In this document: positions 1 to 6,298 of the stretch, piece after piece | Layout: the number at the start of each line of letters is the position of its first letter | Position numbering within the stretch: the stretch's first letter is position 1 | Assembly (NCBI GenBank): GCA_946611495.1 | Contig: CAMODR010000080.1 | Coordinates: 1-6,348, forward strand | DNA length: 6,348 nt | Source of the DNA: an uncultured Methanobrevibacter sp. | GTDB lineage: Archaea; Methanobacteriota; Methanobacteria; Methanobacteriales; Methanobacteriaceae | Direction: 5' to 3' | Position numbers and translations under genes: made by a program | Notes under the pieces: model-generated | What the model was told of the DNA's origin: nothing | Database searches by the model: none | What the model saw: only the letters and a program-made list of their open reading frames with translations

Positions 1-1566
1 GTCAGTTGATTTGCTTGCGCTTGGATTATCTTCAAATATTTCAACCATCCTATTAGTGTTTGCCTTTGGAGATACAAAAGTAGAATTCTCATTTTTATTC
101 AAATCACCATTATTGGTTGAATTTGAATCAGAATTATGATTCAATAAGGATAAACCATTTGAACTGTTTAAATTAAGATTATTTTGCTCTTGGTTAGAGT
201 TTGAATTGTTATTATTGAATATTAAACCGTGACTACTATTTCTTGTATCTGAATCTGTTTTAGGATTATTGCTTGAGCTTCCTCTTCCATAATAATCATC
301 TAAAACATCAGTATATCTATCTAATAAACCCCAGTTTAACTTATCATAAAGAACAGTTATCCTTTTAGTGCTGCTTGGATGGATTCTATTTGAAACATTA
401 TTTGGGTCCACCACATCACTGTCTGTTGGATCTTCATCTCCCCAATCATTGTTATTGAAATTAGGGAATAATAAATTGGTTGCATTCCATTTAACAAATA
501 TTTCCTTTCCTAAAGGTGATGAATTATTTGTTATGATATTGTTATTCACATTTATGACAGTCACAGCATCAAACATAGGCTGTTGAATATAGAATGAACC
601 TCCAGTGGAACCTCCTGAATTATTTGAAATAATTGAATTTGTAAGGTTTAAGCTTCCTGAAACCATTACTGCACCACCATTTGTTCCTGCAGTGTTATTC
701 ATGAATATGCAGCGGTCGATGCTGGAATTTCCAGCCCAGCTATAATATGCTCCTGCCCATTCATTAGCATGGTTTTCTAAAAATATGCAGTCCTGCACCT
801 TTCCATAACCATAGATACTTACACGAATAGCTCCACCGTCCCGTACAGCAGAGTTATTGATAAAGACAGAATTGTAAATATCAGAAACAGCATAGCAAGT
901 TGTAACGGCACCGCCATCATGATCTGCATGGTTTCCAACAAATAATGAATTATTTACAAATAAGTAACTTCTGTTAGTTTCATTTCCATAATTGGAGATA
1001 GCACCACCATTTGTATTATTTAAAGCTGTATTATTTATGAATATACAATTATCAACATAAACATTTCCTGTTTCGATACAGATTCCACCACCGAAATTAT
1101 CTGTTAAACCATTTATTATGGTTAAGTTGTAAAATCGAGCGGTAACTCCTATATCATTTATTAGAAAAACGCTTCCTAATTGCTCTCCATCAATAATGAC
1201 TTCTCTTGGATCAGCATTTCCTTGAATTGTTATATTCTTTGTTAGATTTACAGAGTGAATCTTATAAGTTCCCTTTTCTATGAATATTGTTTCATTATCC
1301 TCTGCATTAATAATCCTATCATATAATTCCTGTGATACATTATCTGAAGCATGACTGTTAATGTCTTCATCTTTAAGTAATTTTTCACTTGAATCCTTTA
1401 GGATAGAATCATCAAGAGAATAATCTATAGCAATATCATCAGAACTTTGACCTGCATCAATGCCATATGCATTGACATCACTATCCACTGCACAAACAGA
1501 AGGAATTAGCATTAAAATAATCATTAAAAAAGCAAAAAATGATAATTTTTTAAGATTTTTCTTGAT
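1..1566 (-). CDS. Adhesin-like secreted beta-helix protein (partial; C-terminus beyond left edge)
   Basis: Minus-strand frame open from 1569 to the window edge with no stop (522 codons counted from ATC at 1566-1564). Seen: a Sec-type signal peptide at residues 1-26, with a KKNLKK basic start, a hydrophobic core at about 10-22 and a likely cut after VCA. A TIFIEKGTY segment at about 93 and NITIQGN start a right-handed beta-helix. Six repeats of about 26 residues then begin near residues 174, 207, 233, 260, 286 and 311. They carry FxxN (FINN, FVGN, FLEN, FMNN) and GGA(I/V) signatures like those of polymorphic outer-membrane protein repeats. A NNDWGDEDP element follows, then an Asn/Ser-rich tail from about 430. 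Known of the class: such proteins are exported and thought to mediate cell-cell or host contact in Methanobrevibacter. The ligand is unknown. The anchor, if any, lies outside the window. No ATG/GTG/TTG/CTG fits the start: ATC is chosen because it lies 5 bases after AGGT, close to the 6-base spacing of guaAB and nreA. An in-frame ATG at 1524 would remove most of the signal peptide. Confidence 0.88.
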   Translation of the reverse strand, partial: MKKNLKKLSFFAFLMIILMLIPSVCAVDSDVNAYGIDAGQSSDDIAIDYSLDDSILKDSSEKLLKDEDINSHASDNVSQELYDRIINAEDNETIFIEKGTYKIHSVNLTKNITIQGNADPREVIIDGEQLGSVFLINDIGVTARFYNLTIINGLTDNFGGGICIETGNVYVDNCIFINNTALNNTNGGAISNYGNETNRSYLFVNNSLFVGNHADHDGGAVTTCYAVSDIYNSVFINNSAVRDGGAIRVSIYGYGKVQDCIFLENHANEWAGAYYSWAGNSSIDRCIFMNNTAGTNGGAVMVSGSLNLTNSIISNNSGGSTGGSFYIQQPMFDAVTVINVNNNIITNNSSPLGKEIFVKWNATNLLFPNFNNNDWGDEDPTDSDVVDPNNVSNRIHPSSTKRITVLYDKLNWGLLDRYTDVLDDYYGRGSSSNNPKTDSDTRNSSHGLIFNNNNSNSNQEQNNLNLNSSNGLSLLNHNSDSNSTNNGDLNKNENSTFVSPKANTNRMVEIFEDNPSASKSTD

Positions 1567-1570
1567 AATG

Positions 1571-1578
1571 CACCTCCT
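1571..1578 (-). promoter_or_regulatory. Strong Shine-Dalgarno site of the adhesin-like gene
   Basis: The minus strand reads AGGAGGTG, a full match to the archaeal anti-Shine-Dalgarno sequence and the best such site in the window. It is followed by C, then ATT (1569-1567), then ATC (1566-1564). ATT would be only 2 bases from AGGT and ATC is 5 bases away. The site fixes where translation should begin even though no normal start codon is there. Confidence 0.8.
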
Positions 1579-1644
1579 ATAATCATTTGAATAAGTTAAA
1601 TTTAGTTTATTTAAAAACTTATAAATTAATTTTATATTTTATCA

Positions 1645-1652
1645 ATATATAA
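1645..1652 (-). promoter_or_regulatory. Candidate TATA box for the adhesin-like gene
   Basis: The minus strand reads TTATATAT, preceded by the purine-rich run GAAAAAGA, which resembles a BRE. It lies about 80 bases before the start site, giving a predicted leader of roughly 50-55 bases. The region is so A/T-rich that other TATA-like words occur nearby (for example AAAATATAAAA about 10 bases downstream), so this is the best of several candidates and is an inference. Confidence 0.35.
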
Positions 1653-1695
1653 TCTTTTTCATATCAATAAGAGAAAAATTATTATTTTGTTTAAT

Positions 1696-1757
1696 ATGAA
1701 GATTAAAAGTGAAAAAAATTAGTAGTTTTTTAATAATGAAAGTTAAAAGTGAAAAAA
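1696..1757. repeat. Direct repeat pair with 40-base spacing upstream of the adhesin-like gene
   Basis: Two copies of a 22-base element occur at about 1696-1717 and 1736-1757. They differ at two positions and share the identical 15-base core TTAAAAGTGAAAAAA at 1703-1717 and 1743-1757. The cores are exactly 40 bases apart, close to four turns of DNA. The pair lies between the PLP-enzyme gene and the adhesin-like promoter candidate. A role as binding sites for a regulator of the adhesin-like gene is possible but not shown. Confidence 0.55.
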
Positions 1758-1798
1758 GCACAAAAGAAAAATCAAATAAAAATAAAATATAACATAAG

Positions 1799-1826
1799 AG
1801 AAAAACATAAAAAGAATTAAAAAAAA
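1799..1826 (-). terminator. U-rich terminator candidate after the PLP-enzyme gene
   Basis: Just downstream of the PLP-enzyme stop codon the minus strand carries eight consecutive T residues (1819-1826), followed by further T5 runs to about 1799. Archaeal RNA polymerase terminates on such U tracts without needing a hairpin. No strong stem precedes it. The whole gap is A/T-rich, which lowers certainty. Confidence 0.4.
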
Positions 1827-1841
1827 GTTGTTAATAAAAAT

Positions 1842-2861
1842 TTAAGCCAAATCATCATATTGCTTTATGATATTGACTATCTCAGCAAGATTTTCATCAT
1901 TTAAACAATCCAAATCAAGATTTTTAATCTCAATAGCTACAGCCTTTTCCTTTAACCTATTATAATTTGGACACTTTGTAATCATTCCATGACTGTCCAG
2001 GACAAATTCCCTTCTAAGCTTATAAGATAATGATTTTGGATCATTTGACTTTAAAATTACATTTATTCCTCTCTTATCCTTATGAAACACTTCAAAACCT
2101 GTTTGTTTTTCGATTTCGATTTTTAAGTTTTTACAAAAGCCAACAGTCTTTTTTAAGTTATTTTTAGCAAAATCAATTTCATTAGAAATTCCACAAGCTG
2201 TAATGTTAGAGCATTTTGAAGTTTTTAGAAGAATATTTGATTTGGTAAAAATTGAATCGTCATTTGTTGTGATAAAACCGCCATCTCCAACATTTATTAT
2301 TTTTGGAGACCCTGTTGAGCCTATAATGATATCTGAATAATTTCCATTTGCTAAAGCACCCTCATAATCACAAATTGCACCAGATGCATCTTCTACAAGG
2401 AGAAGATTGTTATCATGAAGAACTTTGCTAATTTCCTTTATATCCTGTTCAGCGGCATAAGCTGCAAAGCTTGTTAAAAAAAGAGCAGATTTATTGTCTT
2501 CTTCAATTGAATCTATTTGATTTTCTTCAATAGCTTGATTAATAGATTCTGTCAGATGTTCAGATGTGATTAAGCCTTGATTTGTCTTTACTTGAATTGG
2601 GTCTTTTCCTAAAAACTTGGCAATTTGCTTAAATCCATTCCAAGCTCCTTGATCTGGAATTAAAATGGAACCTTTAATGGCATTCATAGCAAGCATAATT
2701 GCCGCATTTCCACTGTTTACCAATTTAGCATATTGGTGACCAGTTGCCTTAGATATCTTTTCTTCAGCAATCTGATGGAAATCATTGGCATTATTGCCAA
2801 TAGCCACTTCAGACATAAGTTCTTGAGTCATCTTTGATGGTTTTTTAAATTTAAGATTCAT
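1842..2861 (-). CDS. Divergent DegT/DnrJ/EryC1/StrS-like PLP-dependent enzyme
   Basis: A 339-residue soluble protein of the fold-type I PLP class. Seen: NSGNAA at 49-54 fits the phosphate-binding SGT/N-A-A motif. LLLVEDASG at 153-161 supplies the cofactor-ring Asp158. SPK at 185-187 followed by GDGG at 192-195 matches the family pattern K-x4-G-[DE]-G-G, so Lys187 is the expected Schiff-base residue. Odd points: family members usually have SFHxxK before the lysine and a Gln three residues after the Asp. Here these read STGSPK and Gly161. The protein is also shorter than typical sugar aminotransferases (about 370-400 residues). The fold is therefore well supported, but the substrate is not: a nucleotide-sugar aminotransferase, a SelA-like enzyme or another PLP activity are all possible. 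The ATG at 2861 has a weak GGT six bases upstream. It follows nreA by 118 bases; no functional link is evident. Confidence 0.75.
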   Translation of the reverse strand: MNLKFKKPSKMTQELMSEVAIGNNANDFHQIAEEKISKATGHQYAKLVNSGNAAIMLAMNAIKGSILIPDQGAWNGFKQIAKFLGKDPIQVKTNQGLITSEHLTESINQAIEENQIDSIEEDNKSALFLTSFAAYAAEQDIKEISKVLHDNNLLLVEDASGAICDYEGALANGNYSDIIIGSTGSPKIINVGDGGFITTNDDSIFTKSNILLKTSKCSNITACGISNEIDFAKNNLKKTVGFCKNLKIEIEKQTGFEVFHKDKRGINVILKSNDPKSLSYKLRREFVLDSHGMITKCPNYNRLKEKAVAIEIKNLDLDCLNDENLAEIVNIIKQYDDLA

Positions 2862-2874
2862 GATTTAACCACAT

Positions 2875-2934
2875 ATCAAATATCAAATAATAATCAAATA
2901 ATAATTAAACAATAATTAAACAATATTAAACAAA
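2875..2934. repeat. Tandem array of 11-base A/T-rich repeats between nreA and the PLP-enzyme gene
   Basis: Consecutive units read ATCAAAT (partial, 2875-2881), ATCAAATAATA (2882-2892), ATCAAATAATA (2893-2903), ATTAAACAATA (2904-2914), ATTAAACAATA (2915-2925) and TTAAACAAA (partial, 2926-2934). Two identical pairs with an exact 11-base period make chance less likely, although composition is very simple. The array ends 13 bases before the PLP-enzyme ATG, so on the minus strand it would lie in that gene's leader or promoter and downstream of nreA. Slippage-derived repeat, operator array and U-rich nreA terminator are all possible readings. Confidence 0.6.
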
Positions 2935-2979
2935 GATAATTTAAAATAATTAATAAATTATAACAGAAATAAAGAAAAA

Positions 2980-4173
2980 CTATTGCAATTCTGGAGATTT
3001 CTTAAAGAAGGCGTCCAAAGTTGTTTGCTGTGAATGCAATAGCTCATTTAAAAGATTGCTCTGCTTTACATACTTGCTGATAGGTATTTTCAGCTTAGTT
3101 GCACAATAAGCCAAAGAGTCTTTAAGAGTTTCAAATTCCTTATAATCACCATTCATAGCATATTTAATGTTTTCCCTTACATTAAACACACCAAGAGGCA
3201 CATAGCCAGAATAAGCTTCCCTAAGGATTATCACACCAGATTGGAGCTTAAGCTTTGCCAACTTATCAAGAACAGCCATCTTTGCAGTATAATAGCAACC
3301 TCCAACACAGCTGTACTCTGTCTTATCTGTATTGGTTTCATAATCTGAAAAGATCATCTCTTCTTTTCCTAATATCTTTATAAATGCCTCAAACCATTCA
3401 TATTGCCATTCTGTTGGTGTTAGAATAATTGCATAATAATTCTTTAGGCTTGAAAACTCATAAACCCTATAGGAATCCATTATGTCATAATGCCTAACCT
3501 CCTTTAAGAGATTATCTGCAATTGTGCTGTCGCAAGCTGTAATTGACCAACGGGTAGGCACAAGCTTTCGATTTTTCTTAAGTCCAAATGCACCTACAGA
3601 GAAAGCCTTCTGCATAGCTGAAAATGGCACATCCTTATTGTGAAGATTCATCACCGCATCTCTTGCCTTTAAATCAGTGTCATAAAAGCTTTTTTCCAAT
3701 TGCCTATCCCACTTGACTGCATCAATGTCAAACTTTTCAATTACTGCACTTGGACCATGAGGCATGCTTTCCTCATTAAACATAGCCCCACTAGGCCTTG
3801 AGCCAAATGTGGCTTCACTGTCAATTGACTTGGATGCAAGTGAAATGTCCTGAAGCTTTTCTACAAAAGGATTTTCCAAATCCTTAATGCTGATTAACTG
3901 TTTTCCTCTAACTAAATTCATCCTATATCCTATAATATCCTCTTGAGTTTTATTTGCACCAATCCAGCTTTCAGGAGAGTCCATAATAGCTGTATCACCA
4001 GTTTGACCCACCATCATCGGCCCAGCATATACCTTTGGATAGCTCCAGCGACCGATAAAGACAGAAGGTGGTGTGCTTCCATCAAGGTCCTTGCCTACAT
4101 TAACTGATTGCATCTGTATCTTTTCAGTTAATTTAGCCAGATATGCATTTTTAGTAGCTTTTGATGTTCTCAT
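2980..4173 (-). CDS. nreA: NreA-family archaeal DNA repair protein with C-terminal PCNA-interacting motif
   Basis: A 397-residue protein recognised as the archaeal NreA family. Seen: the family-typical block [18 protein letters not shown] at 36-53, a [10 protein letters not shown] block at 206-215, SCVGGCYY at 288-295 with Cys289 and Cys293, and a C-terminal PIP box QTTLDAFF at 383-390 that matches Q-x-x-L-x-x-F-F exactly. Known: in Haloferax volcanii NreA acts with UvrABC in repair of mitomycin C damage and needs its PIP motif to contact PCNA. The biochemical activity is not well defined. The usual cysteine-rich N-terminal zinc-binding segment of some family members is absent; the protein starts about 35 residues before the conserved block. 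The ATG is supported by AGGT six bases upstream. A TATA candidate, TTTAAAAATA near 4258-4267, is weak. The gene lies 188 bases after guaAB, past a probable terminator, so it is likely transcribed separately. Confidence 0.88.
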   Translation of the reverse strand: MRTSKATKNAYLAKLTEKIQMQSVNVGKDLDGSTPPSVFIGRWSYPKVYAGPMMVGQTGDTAIMDSPESWIGANKTQEDIIGYRMNLVRGKQLISIKDLENPFVEKLQDISLASKSIDSEATFGSRPSGAMFNEESMPHGPSAVIEKFDIDAVKWDRQLEKSFYDTDLKARDAVMNLHNKDVPFSAMQKAFSVGAFGLKKNRKLVPTRWSITACDSTIADNLLKEVRHYDIMDSYRVYEFSSLKNYYAIILTPTEWQYEWFEAFIKILGKEEMIFSDYETNTDKTEYSCVGGCYYTAKMAVLDKLAKLKLQSGVIILREAYSGYVPLGVFNVRENIKYAMNGDYKEFETLKDSLAYCATKLKIPISKYVKQSNLLNELLHSQQTTLDAFFKKSPELQ

Positions 4174-4285
4174 AATAAAACCTAAATATTTTGTATAGAT
4201 AAAAATAGTTAATTCAAGATATGGTGATTTTAGAGTTAATGAATATTAATCCAACATTATTTTTAAATTCATAATGTAAGAAGAT

Positions 4286-4358
4286 AAAAAAATAATAAAT
4301 AAATAAATAATAAATAAAATAAGTTAATTAACTTATTTAAAATAAGAAAAATTAACTT
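4286..4358 (-). terminator. Nested palindrome and T-rich tract after guaAB: probable terminator
   Basis: Immediately after the guaAB stop, AAGTTAAT (4321-4328) pairs with ATTAACTT (4351-4358). The interior holds a second perfect inverted repeat, CTTATTT-A-AAATAAG (4332-4346). AAGTTAATTAACTT (4321-4334) is also a 14-base perfect palindrome. Downstream in the direction of transcription lie TTTA/TTTAT repeats (4293-4320) and a T7 run (4286-4292). Archaeal termination relies on U tracts, which this supplies. The stems are nearly all A/T and so weak. Confidence 0.45.
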
Positions 4359-4361
4359 AAA

Positions 4362-5288
4362 TTAGCAGAATTCAATAGTGCTTGGTGGTTTGTCACTAAT
4401 GGATAAAGCAACATGAGTGACTTCAGAAACTTCAGAAGTGATTCTTTTGGAAATGGTTCTGATAACGTCCCATGGCATTTCAGGAACTGTAGCAGTCATA
4501 GCGTCAACAGAACTTATTAATCTGATTACAACAAGATATCCAAAGTCTCTTTCATCTCCTTTAACACCAGTAACCTTAGTGTCAGTAAGCACTGCAAAGT
4601 ATTGCCATAATTGCTTATCTAAACCTGCCTTTTCAACTTCTTCTCTTACGATAGCATCTGCAGCTCTACATACTGCTAAGTTTTCTCTTGTAAGATCTCC
4701 AACGACCCTTACACCAAGTCCAGGACCTGGGAATGGTTGTCTTTGTACGATGCTGTCTGGAAGACCTAATTCAGTACCGACTTCCCTTACTTCGTCTTTG
4801 TATAAGTCTCTGACCGGTTCAACTACCTTCAAGACCATACCGCTTGGCAAAGCCATATTGTGGTGAGTCTTAATTTCTCCTTCAGTTTCAATCCAATCAG
4901 GAGCGATGGTACCTTGAACTAAGTATTTAGCGTCAACTGCTTTTGCTTCTCTTTCAAATACTTCAATAAACACTCTTCCAATGATTTTCCTTTTTTCTTC
5001 AGGATCTTCAACACCTTCAAGTTCAGATAAAAACTCATCAGAAGCGTCAATGTATTTAAAGTTTAATCTTTCTTCAAAAACGCTGCAAACTTGTTCCGCT
5101 TCACCTTCTCTAAGTAAACCATGGTTTACAAAGATAGCAGTTAAGTTATCTCCAATAGCTTCTTGGGTAAGAACAGAACATACAGAACTATCTACTCCAC
5201 CAGATAAAGCAATGATAGTTTTTTCATCACCGATTTCCTCTTTGATTTTTGCAACTGCATCAGCAATAAATTCTTTTGGCCCTAACAT
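4362..5288 (-). CDS. guaAB: GMP synthetase, ATP-pyrophosphatase subunit (GuaAb, archaeal split type)
   Basis: A 308-residue cytosolic enzyme subunit that adenylates XMP with ATP and replaces the AMP with ammonia to give GMP (EC 6.3.5.2), taking ammonia from the separate GuaAa subunit. Seen: the PP-loop SGGVDSS at 29-35; the lid region [17 protein letters not shown] at 95-111; [11 protein letters not shown] at 124-134; THHN at 141-144; and [15 protein letters not shown] at 183-197, which leads into the C-terminal dimerisation domain with KPPSTIEF near the end. Length is as expected for the stand-alone archaeal subunit; there is no amidotransferase domain. The ATG at 5288 is supported by AAAGGT six bases upstream. 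It starts 44 bases after the 79-residue gene and is probably cotranscribed with it. The C-terminal residue is Cys; relatives usually end in an acidic residue there, a small oddity of uncertain meaning. Confidence 0.97.
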   Translation of the reverse strand: MLGPKEFIADAVAKIKEEIGDEKTIIALSGGVDSSVCSVLTQEAIGDNLTAIFVNHGLLREGEAEQVCSVFEERLNFKYIDASDEFLSELEGVEDPEEKRKIIGRVFIEVFEREAKAVDAKYLVQGTIAPDWIETEGEIKTHHNMALPSGMVLKVVEPVRDLYKDEVREVGTELGLPDSIVQRQPFPGPGLGVRVVGDLTRENLAVCRAADAIVREEVEKAGLDKQLWQYFAVLTDTKVTGVKGDERDFGYLVVIRLISSVDAMTATVPEMPWDVIRTISKRITSEVSEVTHVALSISDKPPSTIEFC

Positions 5289-5332
5289 AAAAATACCTTT
5301 TAATTATTAAAATAAAGATTCAAAAGACTAAT

Positions 5333-5572
5333 TTAGTATTCTTCTACGAATTTCATGATGACTGCTTCTAAACCTTCGTCCTTACCGGATTCAACAGCTT
5401 CAAACATGTCATCATATTTTACATATTTTTCAATTTTAATAGCTTTTTCACCAATTCCAGAGATTCTGAAACCTTGTTCTTCATCTCCTATTGGAATGTT
5501 GACGTATTCTCTTTTTAATTCATCCTTATTGTCGAGTGCTTTCTTTTTAAAGTCATCTGCATTATCAAACAT
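5333..5572 (-). CDS. Small acidic protein of unknown function inside the guaA cluster
   Basis: A 79-residue protein that I do not recognise. Seen: no signal peptide, no membrane segment and no cysteine or histidine, so no obvious metal site. About 21 Asp/Glu against 13 Lys/Arg makes it strongly acidic. The N-terminal 25 residues are charged and probably helical, the middle (YVNIPIGDEEQGFRISGIG, about 23-41) looks beta-forming, and the C-terminal part is probably helical. It is likely cytosolic. It lies between the two GMP synthetase subunit genes, 107 bases after guaAA and 44 bases before guaAB, in the same direction. That position suggests, but does not show, a link to GMP synthesis. The ATG at 5572 has a moderate AGGGT seven bases upstream. 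The opposite-strand frame over the same bases is a shadow. The charge pattern and position favour a real gene. Confidence 0.8.
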   Translation of the reverse strand: MFDNADDFKKKALDNKDELKREYVNIPIGDEEQGFRISGIGEKAIKIEKYVKYDDMFEAVESGKDEGLEAVIMKFVEEY

Positions 5573-5591
5573 AATTTCAACCCTGAGATTT

Positions 5592-5628
5592 GATTAAAAA
5601 TTAATCTTCAATTATAATTCAATTATAA
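5592..5628 (-). promoter_or_regulatory. Candidate internal promoter and operator before the 79-residue gene
   Basis: In the 107-base gap after guaAA, the + strand holds two perfect tandem copies of TTCAATTATAA (5607-5617 and 5618-5628). Directly beside them is a perfect inverted repeat, GATTAA-AAA-TTAATC (5592-5606). On the minus strand the repeats read TTATAATTGAA and could act as TATA elements about 35-55 bases before the ATG. That would place the palindrome near the expected transcription start, a classic operator position. All of this is inferred from layout; A/T-rich gaps yield such patterns by chance fairly often. Confidence 0.35.
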
Positions 5629-5679
5629 TCTCGATTAATGTATAAGTTTTAGATTTTAACAATCAATTCATTCATTTAT

Positions 5680-6246
5680 TCATTTATTATAATTTTGACA
5701 AATTTCATAAAAGTTCTTAAAGATATATTCACCTTTTGGAGTGTGATGAACCTCTGGATGGAACTGAATTCCATAGATTTCCTTTTCTTTATGTTTCATT
5801 GCTTCAATGTCACAGAGGGAGGATTCTGCAATGATTTCAAAGTCTTCTGGAAGGGAGTGAACTTCATCTTTATGTGAACTCCACACATCCATAGGGGATT
5901 CCAAATCTTTAAAAAGAGGATTTTGAGTATCAATATTAATTTTTACTTGAGCATAACTTTCAGTATCAGAAGTAGCCACTTCTCCTCCAAATGTCTTAGC
6001 TATTAATTGATGACCTAAACAAATTCCTAAAATAGGAACATCAAAATGTTTAATGTACTCTGCAGCATTACCTACACCATCAATTGAAGGGCCTCCACCT
6101 AAGATTAAGCCTATAGGTTCCTTCTCTTCAATTTCGGAAATGGATAATTCATTGCTTACAAGTTCAGATGGAATTTTTAAATACTGTAAAGACCTCTGAA
6201 TCCTGTGATTGTATTGTCCTTTATTGTTAATAACTAAAATCTTCAT
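5680..6246 (-). CDS. guaAA: GMP synthetase, glutamine amidotransferase subunit (GuaAa)
   Basis: A 188-residue class I glutamine amidotransferase that hydrolyses glutamine and delivers ammonia to GuaAb for the XMP-to-GMP step. Seen: [16 protein letters not shown] at the N-terminus, typical of the archaeal subunit; the oxyanion strand ILGGGPS at 48-54; the nucleophile elbow GICLGHQ at 74-80 with Cys76; and GIQFHPEV at 159-166 carrying His163 and Glu165 of the catalytic triad. VWSSHKDEV at 121-129 fits the family's S-H-x-D segment. Length agrees with stand-alone GuaAa. The frame also offers a TTG at 6258 that would add four residues (MSGF), but the family N-terminus begins at the ATG at 6246, which is chosen here. 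It is first in the guaA cluster, with a TATA candidate about 45-52 bases upstream. No ATP-pyrophosphatase domain is fused, as expected for archaea. Confidence 0.96.
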   Translation of the reverse strand: MKILVINNKGQYNHRIQRSLQYLKIPSELVSNELSISEIEEKEPIGLILGGGPSIDGVGNAAEYIKHFDVPILGICLGHQLIAKTFGGEVATSDTESYAQVKINIDTQNPLFKDLESPMDVWSSHKDEVHSLPEDFEIIAESSLCDIEAMKHKEKEIYGIQFHPEVHHTPKGEYIFKNFYEICQNYNK

Positions 6247-6290
6247 AAAACCGCTCAAAATTATTATTAAATAAAAATCTGTATTTTAAA

Positions 6291-6298
6291 TTTATAAA
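6291..6298 (-). promoter_or_regulatory. Candidate TATA box for guaAA
   Basis: The minus strand reads TTTATAAA, a close match to the methanogen TATA consensus, within a 12-base palindrome AATTTATAAATT (+ strand 6289-6300). It lies about 45-52 bases before the guaAA ATG, which predicts a leader of roughly 20-25 bases. It is preceded by TTGGAA, a possible BRE. The remainder of the gap to the window edge is A/T-rich and shows nothing else. Confidence 0.45.

Noticed and set aside
368..586. Plus-strand open frame of 72 codons near the left edge
   Set aside because: Entirely antisense to the open adhesin-like frame and without a ribosome site.
1527..1586. ATG at 1586 in another frame overlapping the Shine-Dalgarno of the adhesin-like gene, as a frameshifted start
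   Set aside because: That frame runs only about 20 codons to a TAA, has no ribosome site of its own and does not encode a signal peptide; using it would need a frameshift with no visible slippery signal.
2875..2934. CRISPR-like array
   Set aside because: Units are 11 bases, directly tandem with no spacers, so it is a simple tandem repeat.
4417..4866. Plus-strand open frame of 149 codons opposite guaAB
   Set aside because: It lies wholly inside guaAB, has Ser/Thr/Leu-rich shadow composition, no ribosome site and no recognisable motif.
4981..5310. Plus-strand open frame of 109 codons opposite the 5' part of guaAB
   Set aside because: It mirrors the conserved PP-loop region of guaAB and is Ser-rich; a coding shadow.
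5355..5597. Plus-strand open frame of 80 codons opposite the 79-residue gene
   Set aside because: The minus-strand frame has a better ribosome site, a soluble acidic protein composition and operon-like orientation; the plus frame is Ser/Phe-rich and looks like its shadow.
5695..5877. Plus-strand open frame of 60 codons opposite guaAA
   Set aside because: Covers the antisense of the GuaAa catalytic His/Glu region, so it is a shadow.
6247..6258. TTG start giving GuaAa four extra residues
   Set aside because: The family N-terminus begins MKILVI at the downstream ATG, and no Shine-Dalgarno precedes the TTG.
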